From SHVZ01 sp041906305 (GTDB lineage Bacteria; Pseudomonadota; Alphaproteobacteria; SHVZ01): a DNA stretch of 64,000 bases. A program made the position numbers and the translations under genes. The notes under the pieces are model-generated. The model was not told the DNA's origin and made no database searches. It saw only the letters and a list, made by a program, of their open reading frames with translations. Location of the stretch: assembly GCA_041906305.1 (NCBI GenBank), contig JAYRJL010000004.1, positions 248,001 through 312,000 of the forward strand. Reading direction: 5' to 3'. Below are positions 1-9,382 of the stretch, piece by piece (position 1 is the stretch's first letter; the number at the start of each line of letters is the position of its first letter).

Positions 1-1155
1 ACCGTCGCCGGCCTCGAGCTGGGCGCCGGAGAAGCCCTCGATCTCGACCCGCGGGATCTCCTTGTGGAGGAGCTTCTCGACCGCCGACACGAACTTGCCG
101 TCCTCGGGCGTCGCCAGCGTGAAGGCGGTGCCGGTTCGTCCGGCGCGGCCGGTGCGGCCGATCCGGTGGATGTAGTCCTCGGCGTGGATGGGGACGTCGA
201 AGTTGAAGACGTGGCTGAGGTCGTCGATGTCGATGCCGCGCGCAGCGACGTCCGAGCAGACCAGCAGCGTGATCTCGCCCGCCTTGAACTTCTCCAGCGT
301 CTCCATGCGGACGCTCTGGTGCATGTCGCCGTGCAGCGAGCCGGCGTTGAAGCCGTGGCGCTCGAGCGACTTGTGCAGGATCGAGACGTCGCGCTTGCGG
401 TTGCAGAAGATCAGCGCGTTCTTGACCGCCTCGCGGCGCAGCAGCGCACGCAGCGCCTCGCGCTTCTGCTCGGCCGCCGGCACGATCACCAGGCCCTGGG
501 TCACGCTCTCGGCCGCCGGCTTGGAGGTCGGCGCGACCGAGATCTGCTTCGGGTTGATCAGGAAGGCCTCGGTCAGGCGGCGGATCTCCGGCGGCATCGT
601 CGCCGAAAAGAACAGCGTCTGGCGGATCTTCGGCAGGAACCCGACGATCTTCTCGATGTCGGGGATGAAGCCCATGTCGAGCATGCGGTCGGCTTCGTCG
701 ATGACCAGCAGCTTGACGTCGTTCAGCAGCACCTTGCCGCGCTCGAACTGGTCCATCAGGCGGCCGGGGGTGGCGATCAGCACGTCGACGCCGCGGTCGA
801 GCACCTGCTCCTGGTCGGAGAAGCTGACGCCGCCGATCAGCAGGGCCTTGGAGAGCTTGTTGTACTTGCCGTAGATGTCGAAGTTCTCGGCGACCTGGGC
901 GGCGAGCTCGCGGGTGGGCTCGAGGATCAGCGAACGCGGCATCCGCGCCTTGGCCCGGCCGGCGGCCAGGATGTCGATCATCGGAAGCGTGAAGGAAGCG
1001 GTCTTGCCGGTGCCGGTCTGGGCGATGCCCAGGATGTCGCGGCCCATCAGCACATAAGGGATGGCCTGCGCCTGGATCGGAGTGGGGGTCTGGTAGCCGG
1101 CATCTGACACGGCCTGGAGGACCTGCTCGCTCAGGCCGAGATCTGCAAACGACAT
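1..1155 (-). CDS. rhlE: DEAD-box ATP-dependent RNA helicase, RhlE type (3' end outside window)
   Basis: The protein unwinds RNA duplexes using ATP and is expected to work in the cytoplasm on ribosome assembly or RNA decay. The 385 visible codons carry the full helicase core: Q motif GYQTPTPIQ near residue 20, Walker A AQTGTGKT with Lys51, the DEAD box in VIDEADRMLDMGF, SAT, and HRIGRTGRAGRTG. The C-terminus lies beyond base 1, so the tail that separates RhlE from other paralogues is not visible. I chose the ATG giving MSFADLGL, the usual family start; an in-frame ATG 21 nt upstream (1176) is also possible. It is divergent from the hydrolase at 1297. Confidence 0.93.
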   Translation of the reverse strand, partial: MSFADLGLSEQVLQAVSDAGYQTPTPIQAQAIPYVLMGRDILGIAQTGTGKTASFTLPMIDILAAGRAKARMPRSLILEPTRELAAQVAENFDIYGKYNKLSKALLIGGVSFSDQEQVLDRGVDVLIATPGRLMDQFERGKVLLNDVKLLVIDEADRMLDMGFIPDIEKIVGFLPKIRQTLFFSATMPPEIRRLTEAFLINPKQISVAPTSKPAAESVTQGLVIVPAAEQKREALRALLRREAVKNALIFCNRKRDVSILHKSLERHGFNAGSLHGDMHQSVRMETLEKFKAGEITLLVCSDVAARGIDIDDLSHVFNFDVPIHAEDYIHRIGRTGRAGRTGTAFTLATPEDGKFVSAVEKLLHKEIPRVEIEGFSGAQLEAGDG

Positions 1156-1296
1156 CGCTTCTGTGCTTCTTTCCATCGTTTCGAAGTTGCGCTGTAGATT
1201 GTGGATAAAGGCCGAAATGTCAAACCTCGGCGGCTTGCAAGCCACGGATTTCCTTAACGCGTGGCGGATGAGCCGCGGTTCCGGTAGGGTCGAAAA

Positions 1297-1836
1297 ATGC
1301 TTATCGAACGTGCCCGCTCATGTCTGCTGGTCGTCGACGTCCAGGAACGTCTCTTGCCATCTATTGCCTCCAATCGGACAGTTTTGGGGCGAATCTTGCT
1401 CCTGATGAAGGCGGCGAGACGGCTTGGTGTCCCGATGATGGCCACCGAGCACTGGCCGGAGAACATCGGCCCGCTCGCCACGGCGGTAAAAGGCCAGCTC
1501 GGCGGGGCGGAGGTCTTCGTTAAGCGGCATTTCGCCGCGACGGCCGAGCCGGGCTTTGCCCAGAAGCTCGACAAGGGCCGGCCGCAGATCGTCGTCTGCG
1601 GCACCGAGGCCCATGTCTGCGTTCTCCAGACCACCCTCGGCCTGCTCGCCGCCGGCATGGCGCCGATCGTGGTTTCCGACGGCGTCGGCTCGCGCGAGCC
1701 CTCCGACCGGGAGGTGGCGCTGACCCGGCTCCGGGACGCGGGCGTCCAGGTCGCATCGGCCGAGATGGTCGTCTTCGAGTGGCTGGAGCAGGCCGGCACG
1801 CCCGAGTTCAAAGACCTGATCACCCTGATCAAGTAG
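1297..1836 (+). CDS. Isochorismatase-family cysteine hydrolase
   Basis: This 179-residue protein has the isochorismatase-like fold used by small amidases and hydrolases; its substrate cannot be told. The expected triad is visible: Asp14 in LVVDVQERL, Lys76 in VKRHFAA, and Cys108 in GTEAHVCVLQT. There is no signal peptide, so it should be cytoplasmic. It resembles the YcaC-like group more than true isochorismatases, which are longer. Its stop codon directly abuts the next ATG, so it is very likely translated with the alpha/beta hydrolase as a two-gene operon. Confidence 0.88.
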   Translation: MLIERARSCLLVVDVQERLLPSIASNRTVLGRILLLMKAARRLGVPMMATEHWPENIGPLATAVKGQLGGAEVFVKRHFAATAEPGFAQKLDKGRPQIVVCGTEAHVCVLQTTLGLLAAGMAPIVVSDGVGSREPSDREVALTRLRDAGVQVASAEMVVFEWLEQAGTPEFKDLITLIK

Positions 1837-2544
1837 ATGGCCGGCAAGCAGACGCTGCTGCTTCTGCCGGGGCTGCTCTGCGACGAGGCGTTGTGGGCGC
1901 CCCAGATCGAAGCGCTGGCCGACGTCGCCGACTGCCGCGTCGCGGACCTCACCCGGGACGAGTCGGTCGCGGAGATGGCGAAGCGCGCACTCGACGGGCT
2001 GCCGGACCGCTTCGCCGTCGCCGGGCTCTCGATGGGCGGCTACGTCGCGCTCGAGCTGATGGCGACGGCCGGGGGACGGATCGAACGCCTGTCGCTCATC
2101 GACACCTCGGGACGCGCCGATACGCCGGAGCAGCTCCGCCGGCGCCGCGGCCTGATCCAACTCGCCGATCGCGGCGAGTTCAAGGGGGTCACGCCGCGCC
2201 TGCTGCCGATGCTGATCCATCCGGGCCGGACCGGCGACACCGCGTTGACGCAAATCGTGATGGACATGGCAGAGCGCGTCGGCAAGGACGCCTTCCTTCG
2301 CCAGCAGAAGGCGATCATGGGCCGGCCGGACCGCCGGCCGCTGCTGCCGAAGATCCAGGTGCCGACGCTGGTCCTCTGCGGCAACGAGGACGCGTTGACC
2401 CCGGTCGAGCTGTCGCGCGAGCTGGCGTCGGGCATTGCCACCAGCCGTCTCGTCGTCGTTCCCGACTGTGGCCATCTGGCGACGATCGAGCGGCCGGAGG
2501 CGGCGACCTCCGCGATGCGCCGCTGGCTCGCCGAGGAGCTCTAG
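1837..2544 (+). CDS. Alpha/beta fold hydrolase
   Basis: A 235-residue serine hydrolase of unknown substrate. The nucleophile elbow GLSMGG places Ser65; Asp185 in CGNEDALTP and His213 in DCGHLATIERPE complete the triad. The oxyanion region begins with LLPGLLCDEALW. The start ATG follows the stop of the isochorismatase-family gene with no spacer, which implies translational coupling and perhaps one pathway in which both hydrolases act in turn. No signal peptide or membrane segment is seen. The gene converges on the histidine kinase at 2597. Confidence 0.88.
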   Translation: MAGKQTLLLLPGLLCDEALWAPQIEALADVADCRVADLTRDESVAEMAKRALDGLPDRFAVAGLSMGGYVALELMATAGGRIERLSLIDTSGRADTPEQLRRRRGLIQLADRGEFKGVTPRLLPMLIHPGRTGDTALTQIVMDMAERVGKDAFLRQQKAIMGRPDRRPLLPKIQVPTLVLCGNEDALTPVELSRELASGIATSRLVVVPDCGHLATIERPEAATSAMRRWLAEEL

Positions 2545-2596
2545 GCCGGGGCTCTTCGCTCGGGGACAGAGCGCGAAGCGCGCGCAAGGGCGCGCG

Positions 2597-5500
2597 TCAA
2601 CCCTTCCGCATCTCCTTCTTCGCTTCCTCGAACGCGCCCATCAGGGCGGCGAAGGGGACGAGCGTGTCGCCGTCCGACTTGAGTGCGCCTTCGAGCGCCT
2701 CGGCGGCGGCACCAACGCGGGCGGCCCCCGCGGATCGCGCCGCGCCCTTGATCGAATGGGCGAGCCCACGCGCTTCTTCTCGGTCGCGGTCGAGGGCGGC
2801 GGGCAGGGCCCCCAGAGACTGCTCGACCGACTGCGCGAAGAGGTCGAGGAGGCTGCGCCGCTCCTCGGTCGAGTCCTCGAACAGCTCGTCCAGGATCGCG
2901 CGGTCGAAGATTGGGAGGTCGCGTGTCGCCGCGGCCGCGACCGGCTCGCTCGAGGCGACGCCGGCGGTCCACCGGCGAAGGACCGACGAGAGCTGCGCCA
3001 GGGATGCGGGCTTCGCGATGTAGTCGTCCATGCCGGCAGCGAGGCATTTTTCGGCCTCGCCCTGGAGCGCATTGGCGGTCAGCGCGACGATCGGGATGCG
3101 CGGGATGCCGCTGCGTTCCTGGTCGCGCAATGCCATGGTCAGGGCGAAGCCGTCCATGACCGGCATGTGGCAGTCGGTCAGTACCAGCGAATGGCGGCCG
3201 CGCTCGAAGGCGTCCATCGCGGCACGGCCGTCGGCGAAGATCTCGTACCGGTATCCCAGCTTCTTCAGCTGCTTGGCGATCACCGCACGGTTGGTCGGAT
3301 TGTCCTCGGCGACCAGGATCAGCGCATCCGACGGCGGAGCGGCCGGCTCCTCGGACTTCGCCTGGGATTCCTTGTCGACCGCCGGCACCAGCGCCGACAG
3401 CAGCAGCGATCGCCGGATCGGCTTGGTGAGATAGGCGGAGAAGCCTTGCCCCAGCGCCTTCCTTCGGTGGTCGGGCTCGTCGAAGGCGGTCAGCAGCACG
3501 AGGCGCGTCGCCGCCAGCGCCGGAGTCTCGCGGATCATGCGCCCGAGCGCCCAGCCGTCGCCGTCGGGGAGGCGCATGTCGAGGATCGCGGCCTGGTAGG
3601 GCTTGCCCGCCGCGGCGGCGCGGGCGAGCTCGTCGAGTCCGGCGCGGCCGGTCTCGGCGGTTGCGGTCTCGGCTCCGGCTTCGACGATGTAGCGCGTCAC
3701 CAGATCTCGGACCATCGCGCTGTCGTCGACCACCAGCAGGCGCTGTCCCTGCAGCGGCTTCCGCGCTTCGATGCGGCGCTCCGGCCGGCGTGCGAGCCTG
3801 GCCGTGAAGCTGAAGGTCGAGCCCTGGCCCGGCGTGCTGGCGACCTCGATCGTGCCGTCCATCAGCTCCACCAGGCGCTTCGAGATCGAGAGCCCGAGGC
3901 CGGTCCCGCCGAAACGGCGCGTGGTCGAGCTGTCGGCCTGCATGAAAGGCTGGAACAGCCGCGCCTTCTGGTCGTCGTCCAGGCCGATGCCGGTGTCGCG
4001 AACCTCGAAGCGGAGGGTAACCGTCTCCGAGGTCTCCTCGGCGATCCGAGTCGAGATCGACACCTCGCCGACTTGCGTGAACTTGATCGCGTTGCCGACC
4101 AGGTTGAAGAGGATCTGCCTGAGGCGGACCGCATCGCCGGCGAGCGGGTCGGGAACCGCCGGATCGACGTAGGTGACGACCGCGATCTCCTTCTTGCGTG
4201 CCTCGGCGGCCAACGTCTCGGCGACGCCTTCGACGACCTGGAGGGGCGAGAGCTCGACCTGCTCCATCTCGATCTTGCCGGCCTCGATCTTGGAGAAGTC
4301 GAGGATGTCGTCGATGATCTTGAGCAGCGAGTTGGCGGACTCCCGCACGACGCTCACCATCTCTGACTGCTCGGCGTCGAGGCGAGTTCCCTTGAGCAGC
4401 TCGAGCATGCCGAGGACGCCGTTCATCGGCGTGCGGATCTCGTGGCTCATCGCCGCCAGGAACTGCGACTTCGCCTGGCTCGCATGCTCGGCCTCGGCGC
4501 GTGACTTCATCGCGTCGCGCTGCGCGTCCTTCTGCGGCGTGATGTCGACGATCACGTTGACCGCGCCGCCGCTCTTCAGGGGGGCGATGATGTACTGGAT
4601 GTCATAGCGCGGATCCTGGAATGTGAGCTCGCGGACCGAGAATCCCTCGACGAACATGCGACGCCGACGGGCTTCTATGAAGGCGTCGAGAGGCTCCGTC
4701 CGGAGGTGGGGGTAGGCGGCGTAGATGAACCGCGAATGGTCATCGAGCGGCCGGTGCGCGTCGAGATTCTCCGCCGAGACGCCGGTGTACTTGACGTAGG
4801 CCTCGTTCCACATCTCGATCCCGCGGTCCTCGTCGAGCACCAGCACGCCGACGGGAAGGGACTCGAGGATGTCGCGGACTTTGGCCTCGGCCCTGGCGGC
4901 GTCGTCGAGCGCCCGTCGCAGGCCTTCCTCGCCCTTCTTCCGTTCGGTGATGTCGGTGACGACGCGGATGAAGCCGCCATCGGGAAGCGGGTTCGAGAAG
5001 ACCTCGACGACCGACCCGTCGGCGCGCGGGCGCTCATAGGCGTAGGCGCGGTCCGGAGGCGGGGCGCGGGTGTACCAGTAGTCGGTGATCGCCTCCTTGT
5101 CCTCCGGCATCTTCATGCCGTCGGGCGGCAGCACGTCGCCGCTCTCGATCTGCTTGACCAGCAGTTCGCGCAAGGTGGGCTCGGTTGCCAGAAAGTCGGC
5201 CGGCAGGCCGATCATGTCGACGTAGCGCCGATTGAAGGCGACGAGCCGCATGTCGGCGTCGAACATCGAGATCGCCTGGACCGTGTTGTCGAGCGTCGCC
5301 GACAGCACGGCCGACTTGCGCGCGAGCTCGGTCTCGCGGCCGCGCAGCGTCTCGATCGACTCGACGCGAGCGATCGCGACGCCGATGAGCGCCGCTGCGG
5401 CCTTGAGTGCTTCGATCTCGGCCTCCGACCAGACCCGCTCCTCGAAGCAATCGTCGAAGCCGATGGTGCCCCACATCTGGCCGGACACGAAAACCGGGAC

Positions 5501-6697
5501 CCGGACCAGCGCCTTCATGTCCTGGAGCTCGAGCCAGCCGCGTTTTGCGTCCTCCAGCTGGCTTACGATCGCCTGCACCGTCTCGCCGCGACGGCGGCGG
5601 TCGCGCCAGTCCTGAAACGCGTCGTCCTTCACCGTCATGGTGCGGAGCTTGGGATTGTCCCAGAACGAGCTGACTCCGGGGCGGCGCCACTGGAACAGCT
5701 CCTGCTGCTTGTAGCGCCCGTTCTCGGCCAGGTAGTCGTGCGCGAAGTAGACGCGGCTGACACCGGTCACCTCGCCGATCGTCGCCAGCATGGTCTCGAC
5801 CGGACCGGTCCAGTCGTTGGAGGCGAGGATCGCGCTGGCCGCCGTGTTCAGCGCCGAGACGACGGCGTCGCGCTGGCGCATCGCCGCCTCGGCCTTCGAG
5901 CGGCGGGTGACGTCCGTGTAGGTCGAGACGAAGCCGCCATCCGGCAGCGGCGAGGACCGGACCTCGATCACCCGGCCATTCGGACGGTGGAATTCGAAGA
6001 CGCGTCCTTCGGCGAAGCGGCTCGAGGTCGCGTAGCGCTCGAGCGCGACCTCCTCGGTCACATCGGGCCCGTAGTCCCGGCGTGCTGCCATGGTGCGCAC
6101 GAGCCGGCGGAAGCCTTCAGGGTTCTCGACGGCGCTCGCCTCGACCTCGAAGAGCTCGAGGAAGCGCGCGTTGAACGCCTTCACGTCGAAGTCGCCGTCG
6201 ACGACGATGATGCCCTGCGCCATGTTGTCGAGCGTGGCGCGAAGGACCGAGCGGTCCTTCTTCAGCTCTTCGGTGCGCTTGTCGACCTCGGCCGCCAGAG
6301 TCTCGGCATGCCGGGTCCGCTCGGTCACGTCGGTGAAAGTGAAGGCGTAGCCGCCATTGGCGAGCGCGTGCCCGGTCAGGGAGATCACCGTGCCGTTCGG
6401 CAGGCGCCGGTCGCCTTCGAAGTCCCTGCGTGCCTTGAGCGAGGCGAGGCGGGCGGCGATCTGCTTCTCTGGATCGGCGCCGGTGATGAGGCCGCGATCG
6501 GCCATCATGCGGAGATGCTGGTCGAAGGGGAGGCCAGGACGGATCAGTTCCTCGCCGACGCCGTAGAGCTCGAGGAAGCGCCGATTGCCGCGCACCATCC
6601 GGCCGTCTGCGTCGACGATCAGCACGCCCTGGCCGATGCCATCCAGGGCATCGGCGACCAACGCGCTCGCATCGGGATGCTGGCCGTCTGCGGCCAT
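2597..6697 (-). CDS. Multi-PAS/GAF hybrid sensor histidine kinase with two receivers and HPt
   Basis: A 1366-residue cytoplasmic phosphorelay protein without membrane segments. Domain order: PAS_7-like (about 20-125), PAS_7-like (155-270), GAF (290-450), PAS_7-like (475-600), PAS (615-730), HisKA with phosphoacceptor His752 in MSHEIRTPMNG, HATPase with NAIKFT, DTGIG and GGTGLGL, receiver 1 (Asp1040), receiver 2 (Asp1175 in LTDCHMPVMDG), and C-terminal HPt (His1314 in AHSIKGAARSAG). All phosphorelay residues are intact, so the full His-Asp-His route is possible within one chain. No response regulator lies next to it. The stimulus is unknown; a soluble PAS/GAF stack suggests an internal signal such as redox or a small ligand. 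Confidence 0.95.
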   Translation of the reverse strand: MAADGQHPDASALVADALDGIGQGVLIVDADGRMVRGNRRFLELYGVGEELIRPGLPFDQHLRMMADRGLITGADPEKQIAARLASLKARRDFEGDRRLPNGTVISLTGHALANGGYAFTFTDVTERTRHAETLAAEVDKRTEELKKDRSVLRATLDNMAQGIIVVDGDFDVKAFNARFLELFEVEASAVENPEGFRRLVRTMAARRDYGPDVTEEVALERYATSSRFAEGRVFEFHRPNGRVIEVRSSPLPDGGFVSTYTDVTRRSKAEAAMRQRDAVVSALNTAASAILASNDWTGPVETMLATIGEVTGVSRVYFAHDYLAENGRYKQQELFQWRRPGVSSFWDNPKLRTMTVKDDAFQDWRDRRRRGETVQAIVSQLEDAKRGWLELQDMKALVRVPVFVSGQMWGTIGFDDCFEERVWSEAEIEALKAAAALIGVAIARVESIETLRGRETELARKSAVLSATLDNTVQAISMFDADMRLVAFNRRYVDMIGLPADFLATEPTLRELLVKQIESGDVLPPDGMKMPEDKEAITDYWYTRAPPPDRAYAYERPRADGSVVEVFSNPLPDGGFIRVVTDITERKKGEEGLRRALDDAARAEAKVRDILESLPVGVLVLDEDRGIEMWNEAYVKYTGVSAENLDAHRPLDDHSRFIYAAYPHLRTEPLDAFIEARRRRMFVEGFSVRELTFQDPRYDIQYIIAPLKSGGAVNVIVDITPQKDAQRDAMKSRAEAEHASQAKSQFLAAMSHEIRTPMNGVLGMLELLKGTRLDAEQSEMVSVVRESANSLLKIIDDILDFSKIEAGKIEMEQVELSPLQVVEGVAETLAAEARKKEIAVVTYVDPAVPDPLAGDAVRLRQILFNLVGNAIKFTQVGEVSISTRIAEETSETVTLRFEVRDTGIGLDDDQKARLFQPFMQADSSTTRRFGGTGLGLSISKRLVELMDGTIEVASTPGQGSTFSFTARLARRPERRIEARKPLQGQRLLVVDDSAMVRDLVTRYIVEAGAETATAETGRAGLDELARAAAAGKPYQAAILDMRLPDGDGWALGRMIRETPALAATRLVLLTAFDEPDHRRKALGQGFSAYLTKPIRRSLLLSALVPAVDKESQAKSEEPAAPPSDALILVAEDNPTNRAVIAKQLKKLGYRYEIFADGRAAMDAFERGRHSLVLTDCHMPVMDGFALTMALRDQERSGIPRIPIVALTANALQGEAEKCLAAGMDDYIAKPASLAQLSSVLRRWTAGVASSEPVAAAATRDLPIFDRAILDELFEDSTEERRSLLDLFAQSVEQSLGALPAALDRDREEARGLAHSIKGAARSAGAARVGAAAEALEGALKSDGDTLVPFAALMGAFEEAKKEMRKG

Positions 6698-6762
6698 GCG
6701 GGGACTCCGAGGGGACAGACCGCCCGGAATTTAGCAAAATTGTTTGCGCCGGGTCTTCCGGG

Positions 6763-8382
6763 TTAGGCGGCCCCCTGCCTGAACCGGAGTGCACGGCCGG
6801 GAAGCGTCCCGGTCAGTGCCCCCTTTTCCAAGGTCACCTGGCCGTTGGCGACCACCCAGTCGACCCCCTTGGCGTAGCGGTAGGGATCGCCGAAGTCGTT
6901 GGTTTCGGCCACCTGATCGGGGTCGATCACGGCGATGTCGGCAAAGGCACCGGCCTTGAGCACGCCGCGCCCGGCGATCCGAAAGCGGCTGGCCGGGTAG
7001 CCGGTCAGCTTGTGGATCGCAGCTTCCCAGGAAAGATCGCCCTCCTCGCGGACGAAGCGGCGGAGGAATCGGGCGAAGGCACCGTAGGAGCGGGGATGAT
7101 GCCGGCCGCGGGCGAGCGGGCCTTCCGGATGGAGCGAGAATCCGTCGGAGACGACGCCGCCGACCTTGTGCCGGGCGATGTCGAGGAAGTCCGCCTCCGA
7201 GACGTCCTCGGCCAGCATCCAGGGTTTGCCTTCCTCCTCGATCAGGATGTCGAGCAGCGCGTCGTAGGGATCCTGGCCGCGCGCCTTGGCGATCGCGCGG
7301 AAGTCCTGGCCGACGAGGTTGGCGTTGCGCGTGCCGCTGGCGAGCCAGATCTTGTGCCAGTCGCCGTTCTTGCAGAGCGTGCGCTTGCGGCTGCCGCCGC
7401 TTTCGGCGCCATGGGCGTTGGTGTCGTCGATGATCTTCCGGCGCGTCGCCGGGTCCTTGAGGCGCTGGATCATCGCCGCGTCGCCGCCGTCGCAGGCCCA
7501 GGGCGGCAGCAGCGACTTCAGCGTCGTCGAGCCGACCGTATAGGGGATCGCGTCGCAGCTAGCATCGAGTCCGGTGCGGCGCTCGTCGTCGATCAGCGAC
7601 AGAAGCTCGTGCGCGCAGCCGAGGCGCGGCGCGCCGGGCTGCATGTGCGAAACGTGCGCCGGGATGCCGGCCTGGCGGCCGACCTCCAGGCACTCGCGCA
7701 CCGAGGCGGTGATGCTCTCCGTCTGGTTCCGGATATGCGAGGCGTAGAGGCCGCCATGCTTCGCCACCACACGGGCGAGCCGCACGATCTCCTCATTCTT
7801 CGCGTAGGAGCCGGGGATGTAGGCGAGGCCCGTGGTCATGCCGAGCGCGCCGTCGCGCATGGCTTCGTCGGTCAGCGCCTCCATCTTCGTCATCTCGGCA
7901 TCGGTCGGCGGCCGGTCGTCGTAGCCCATCGCCGCGGCGCGGACATTGCCGTGGCCGACGAAGCTCGCGATGTTGGTGGCGACCCCTTGCCGTTCGAGAC
8001 GCTTGAAGTAGCCGTCGAACCCCGTCCAGTCGCAGTTGAGACCGTCGGTCAGCGTCGGGTCGAGCGGGCCGTAGTAGGGCTTGCCCCCGATCGTCGGCGC
8101 GGCCGAGACGCCGCAATTGCCGGCGATCTGCGTGGTGACGCCCTGGGCCACGGCCGAGGAGGCGCGCGGCTCGATCGCCAGCGTCAGGTCCGAATGCGTA
8201 TGCGCGTCGATCAGGCCGGGCGTGACCAGCCGGTCCTTGGCGTAGACGGTCCGCTTCGCGGCCTGGCCGTCGAGCCGGCCGATCGCCGCGATGCGGTCGC
8301 CTTCGATCCCGACATCGCCCCGGAACCACGGCGCACCGGTACCGTCGACGACGCGCCCGCCCTTGATCACCAGATCGAACAT
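6763..8382 (-). CDS. N-acyl-D-amino-acid deacylase (D-aminoacylase family amidohydrolase)
   Basis: A 539-residue metal-dependent amidohydrolase expected to release D-amino acids from N-acyl-D-amino acids. Metal-site motifs are GLIDAHTHSDLT (His61, His63) and GNCG with Cys90, which in D-aminoacylases bridges the zinc. HVSHMQPG and the late SDGFSLHPEG region fit the same family. The N-terminal FDLVIKGGRVVDGTG strand is typical. No signal peptide is visible. It lies 22 nt downstream of the lipoprotein methyltransferase gene on the same strand, so the two probably form an operon. The acyl and side-chain preference cannot be read from sequence. Confidence 0.9.
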   Translation of the reverse strand: MFDLVIKGGRVVDGTGAPWFRGDVGIEGDRIAAIGRLDGQAAKRTVYAKDRLVTPGLIDAHTHSDLTLAIEPRASSAVAQGVTTQIAGNCGVSAAPTIGGKPYYGPLDPTLTDGLNCDWTGFDGYFKRLERQGVATNIASFVGHGNVRAAAMGYDDRPPTDAEMTKMEALTDEAMRDGALGMTTGLAYIPGSYAKNEEIVRLARVVAKHGGLYASHIRNQTESITASVRECLEVGRQAGIPAHVSHMQPGAPRLGCAHELLSLIDDERRTGLDASCDAIPYTVGSTTLKSLLPPWACDGGDAAMIQRLKDPATRRKIIDDTNAHGAESGGSRKRTLCKNGDWHKIWLASGTRNANLVGQDFRAIAKARGQDPYDALLDILIEEEGKPWMLAEDVSEADFLDIARHKVGGVVSDGFSLHPEGPLARGRHHPRSYGAFARFLRRFVREEGDLSWEAAIHKLTGYPASRFRIAGRGVLKAGAFADIAVIDPDQVAETNDFGDPYRYAKGVDWVVANGQVTLEKGALTGTLPGRALRFRQGAA

Positions 8383-8404
8383 CCGTCTCTCCCCAGTCGG
8401 CCCG

Positions 8405-9268
8405 TCAGGGCTTGATGAACTTCAGCACGAACTCGTCCTTCGGCTGCGGCGGATCCGGCGTGTTCTTGTCGCGCGGGTCGTTGGGATTGCGGAGGAAGAA
8501 TCCTTCCTCGAGAAGCTTGAAGCCCGCGGCCTCGACTTCCTTCCGGAGGAATGCTTCCTCGATGCGGTGAAGCGTGCCGGATTCCGAGATGCCGGTTCCC
8601 GGCCGCCCCGCGTGGTCGGCGAGGACGTAGATACCGCCTGGCTTCAGCGCCTTGAAGACGGCGCGGTTGAGAGCGGCACGATCGACGCCGAGGAATCCGA
8701 AGTCGTGATAGTTGAACATCAGCGTCACGAGATCGAAGTGGTTCGTCGCGATCTCCGGCGGCACCGGGTCGTCGAACGGACGCGGCACGGCGACGATGGG
8801 CGCGGCAGGGACGCCGGCTGCCTTCATCCGCTGCTCGCGGTCGGCGAGCTGCACGGCCGAGGGACGAGGCGGGCCGGCTGGCGCCGCCGCTGGGGCGGCA
8901 GGCGGAAGGTTCGGGTTGCTGTTGCCTTCGGAGGCGGCGGGGGCTGGCGGCGGCCGGTTGGGATCGCGCACCGGCGCCTGGCCGTAGACCTTGCCGGAGG
9001 GGCCGATCGACCGCGCCAGCAACTCGGTCGTGTAGCCGCCGGCGGCGCTGACATCGAGCGCGGTGATCCCCGGCCGGATGGCGATGAAGGCCAGCATCTG
9101 GTCGGGCTTGCGGCGAAGGTCGTTGGTGCGGTCGGCGGGCGTGCGGTCCGGGCCGGCCAGGATCTCGGCGATGCGCGCGGCCGAATTGGGGACGCCGCCC
9201 GGCGGCGCGGCGCAGGCGCCGAGCAGGAGAGCGAGGCCGGCCAGAAGGGACAGGCTCTTGGTTTTCAT
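8405..9268 (-). CDS. Lipoprotein with class I SAM-methyltransferase fold
   Basis: This 287-residue protein starts with a lipoprotein signal (LALLLGAC, lipidated Cys19), so it should sit in the envelope. The rest resembles a class I methyltransferase: motif I-like ALDVSAAGGYTTELLA, the HFDLVTLMFNYHDF acidic-loop strand, and LKPGGIYVLADH. An Ala/Pro-rich stretch at about 100-140 splits the fold after the first strands. Secretion is hard to reconcile with use of SAM, which is cytoplasmic; similar predicted periplasmic methyltransferase-like proteins exist but their activity is not known to me. A strong GGAGGAACG ribosome site precedes the ATG. Operon with the D-aminoacylase gene. Confidence 0.85.
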   Translation of the reverse strand: MKTKSLSLLAGLALLLGACAAPPGGVPNSAARIAEILAGPDRTPADRTNDLRRKPDQMLAFIAIRPGITALDVSAAGGYTTELLARSIGPSGKVYGQAPVRDPNRPPPAPAASEGNSNPNLPPAAPAAAPAGPPRPSAVQLADREQRMKAAGVPAAPIVAVPRPFDDPVPPEIATNHFDLVTLMFNYHDFGFLGVDRAALNRAVFKALKPGGIYVLADHAGRPGTGISESGTLHRIEEAFLRKEVEAAGFKLLEEGFFLRNPNDPRDKNTPDPPQPKDEFVLKFIKP

Positions 9269-9382
9269 CGTTCCTCCAGAGCCATAGGCCTATAGCGGCG
9301 GGCGGCCGCTGTCATCCGGAGGAACGATCCGGCGAACGGATACTTATGGTGGTGATCCGTCCATCGCCGGAGATGAAATCCG

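Noticed and set aside
1163..1405. 80-codon plus-strand frame in the helicase / isochorismatase gap
   Set aside because: It overlaps the well-supported hydrolase gene in another frame and has no recognisable content.
2435..6766. Two long plus-strand frames of about 640-690 codons opposite the hybrid kinase
   Set aside because: They mirror the kinase codon pattern, show no domain, and lack ribosome sites.
9284..9293. ATAGGCCTAT palindrome before the lipoprotein methyltransferase
   Set aside because: Only 10 nt long and just ahead of the ribosome site; short palindromes of this size are expected by chance.
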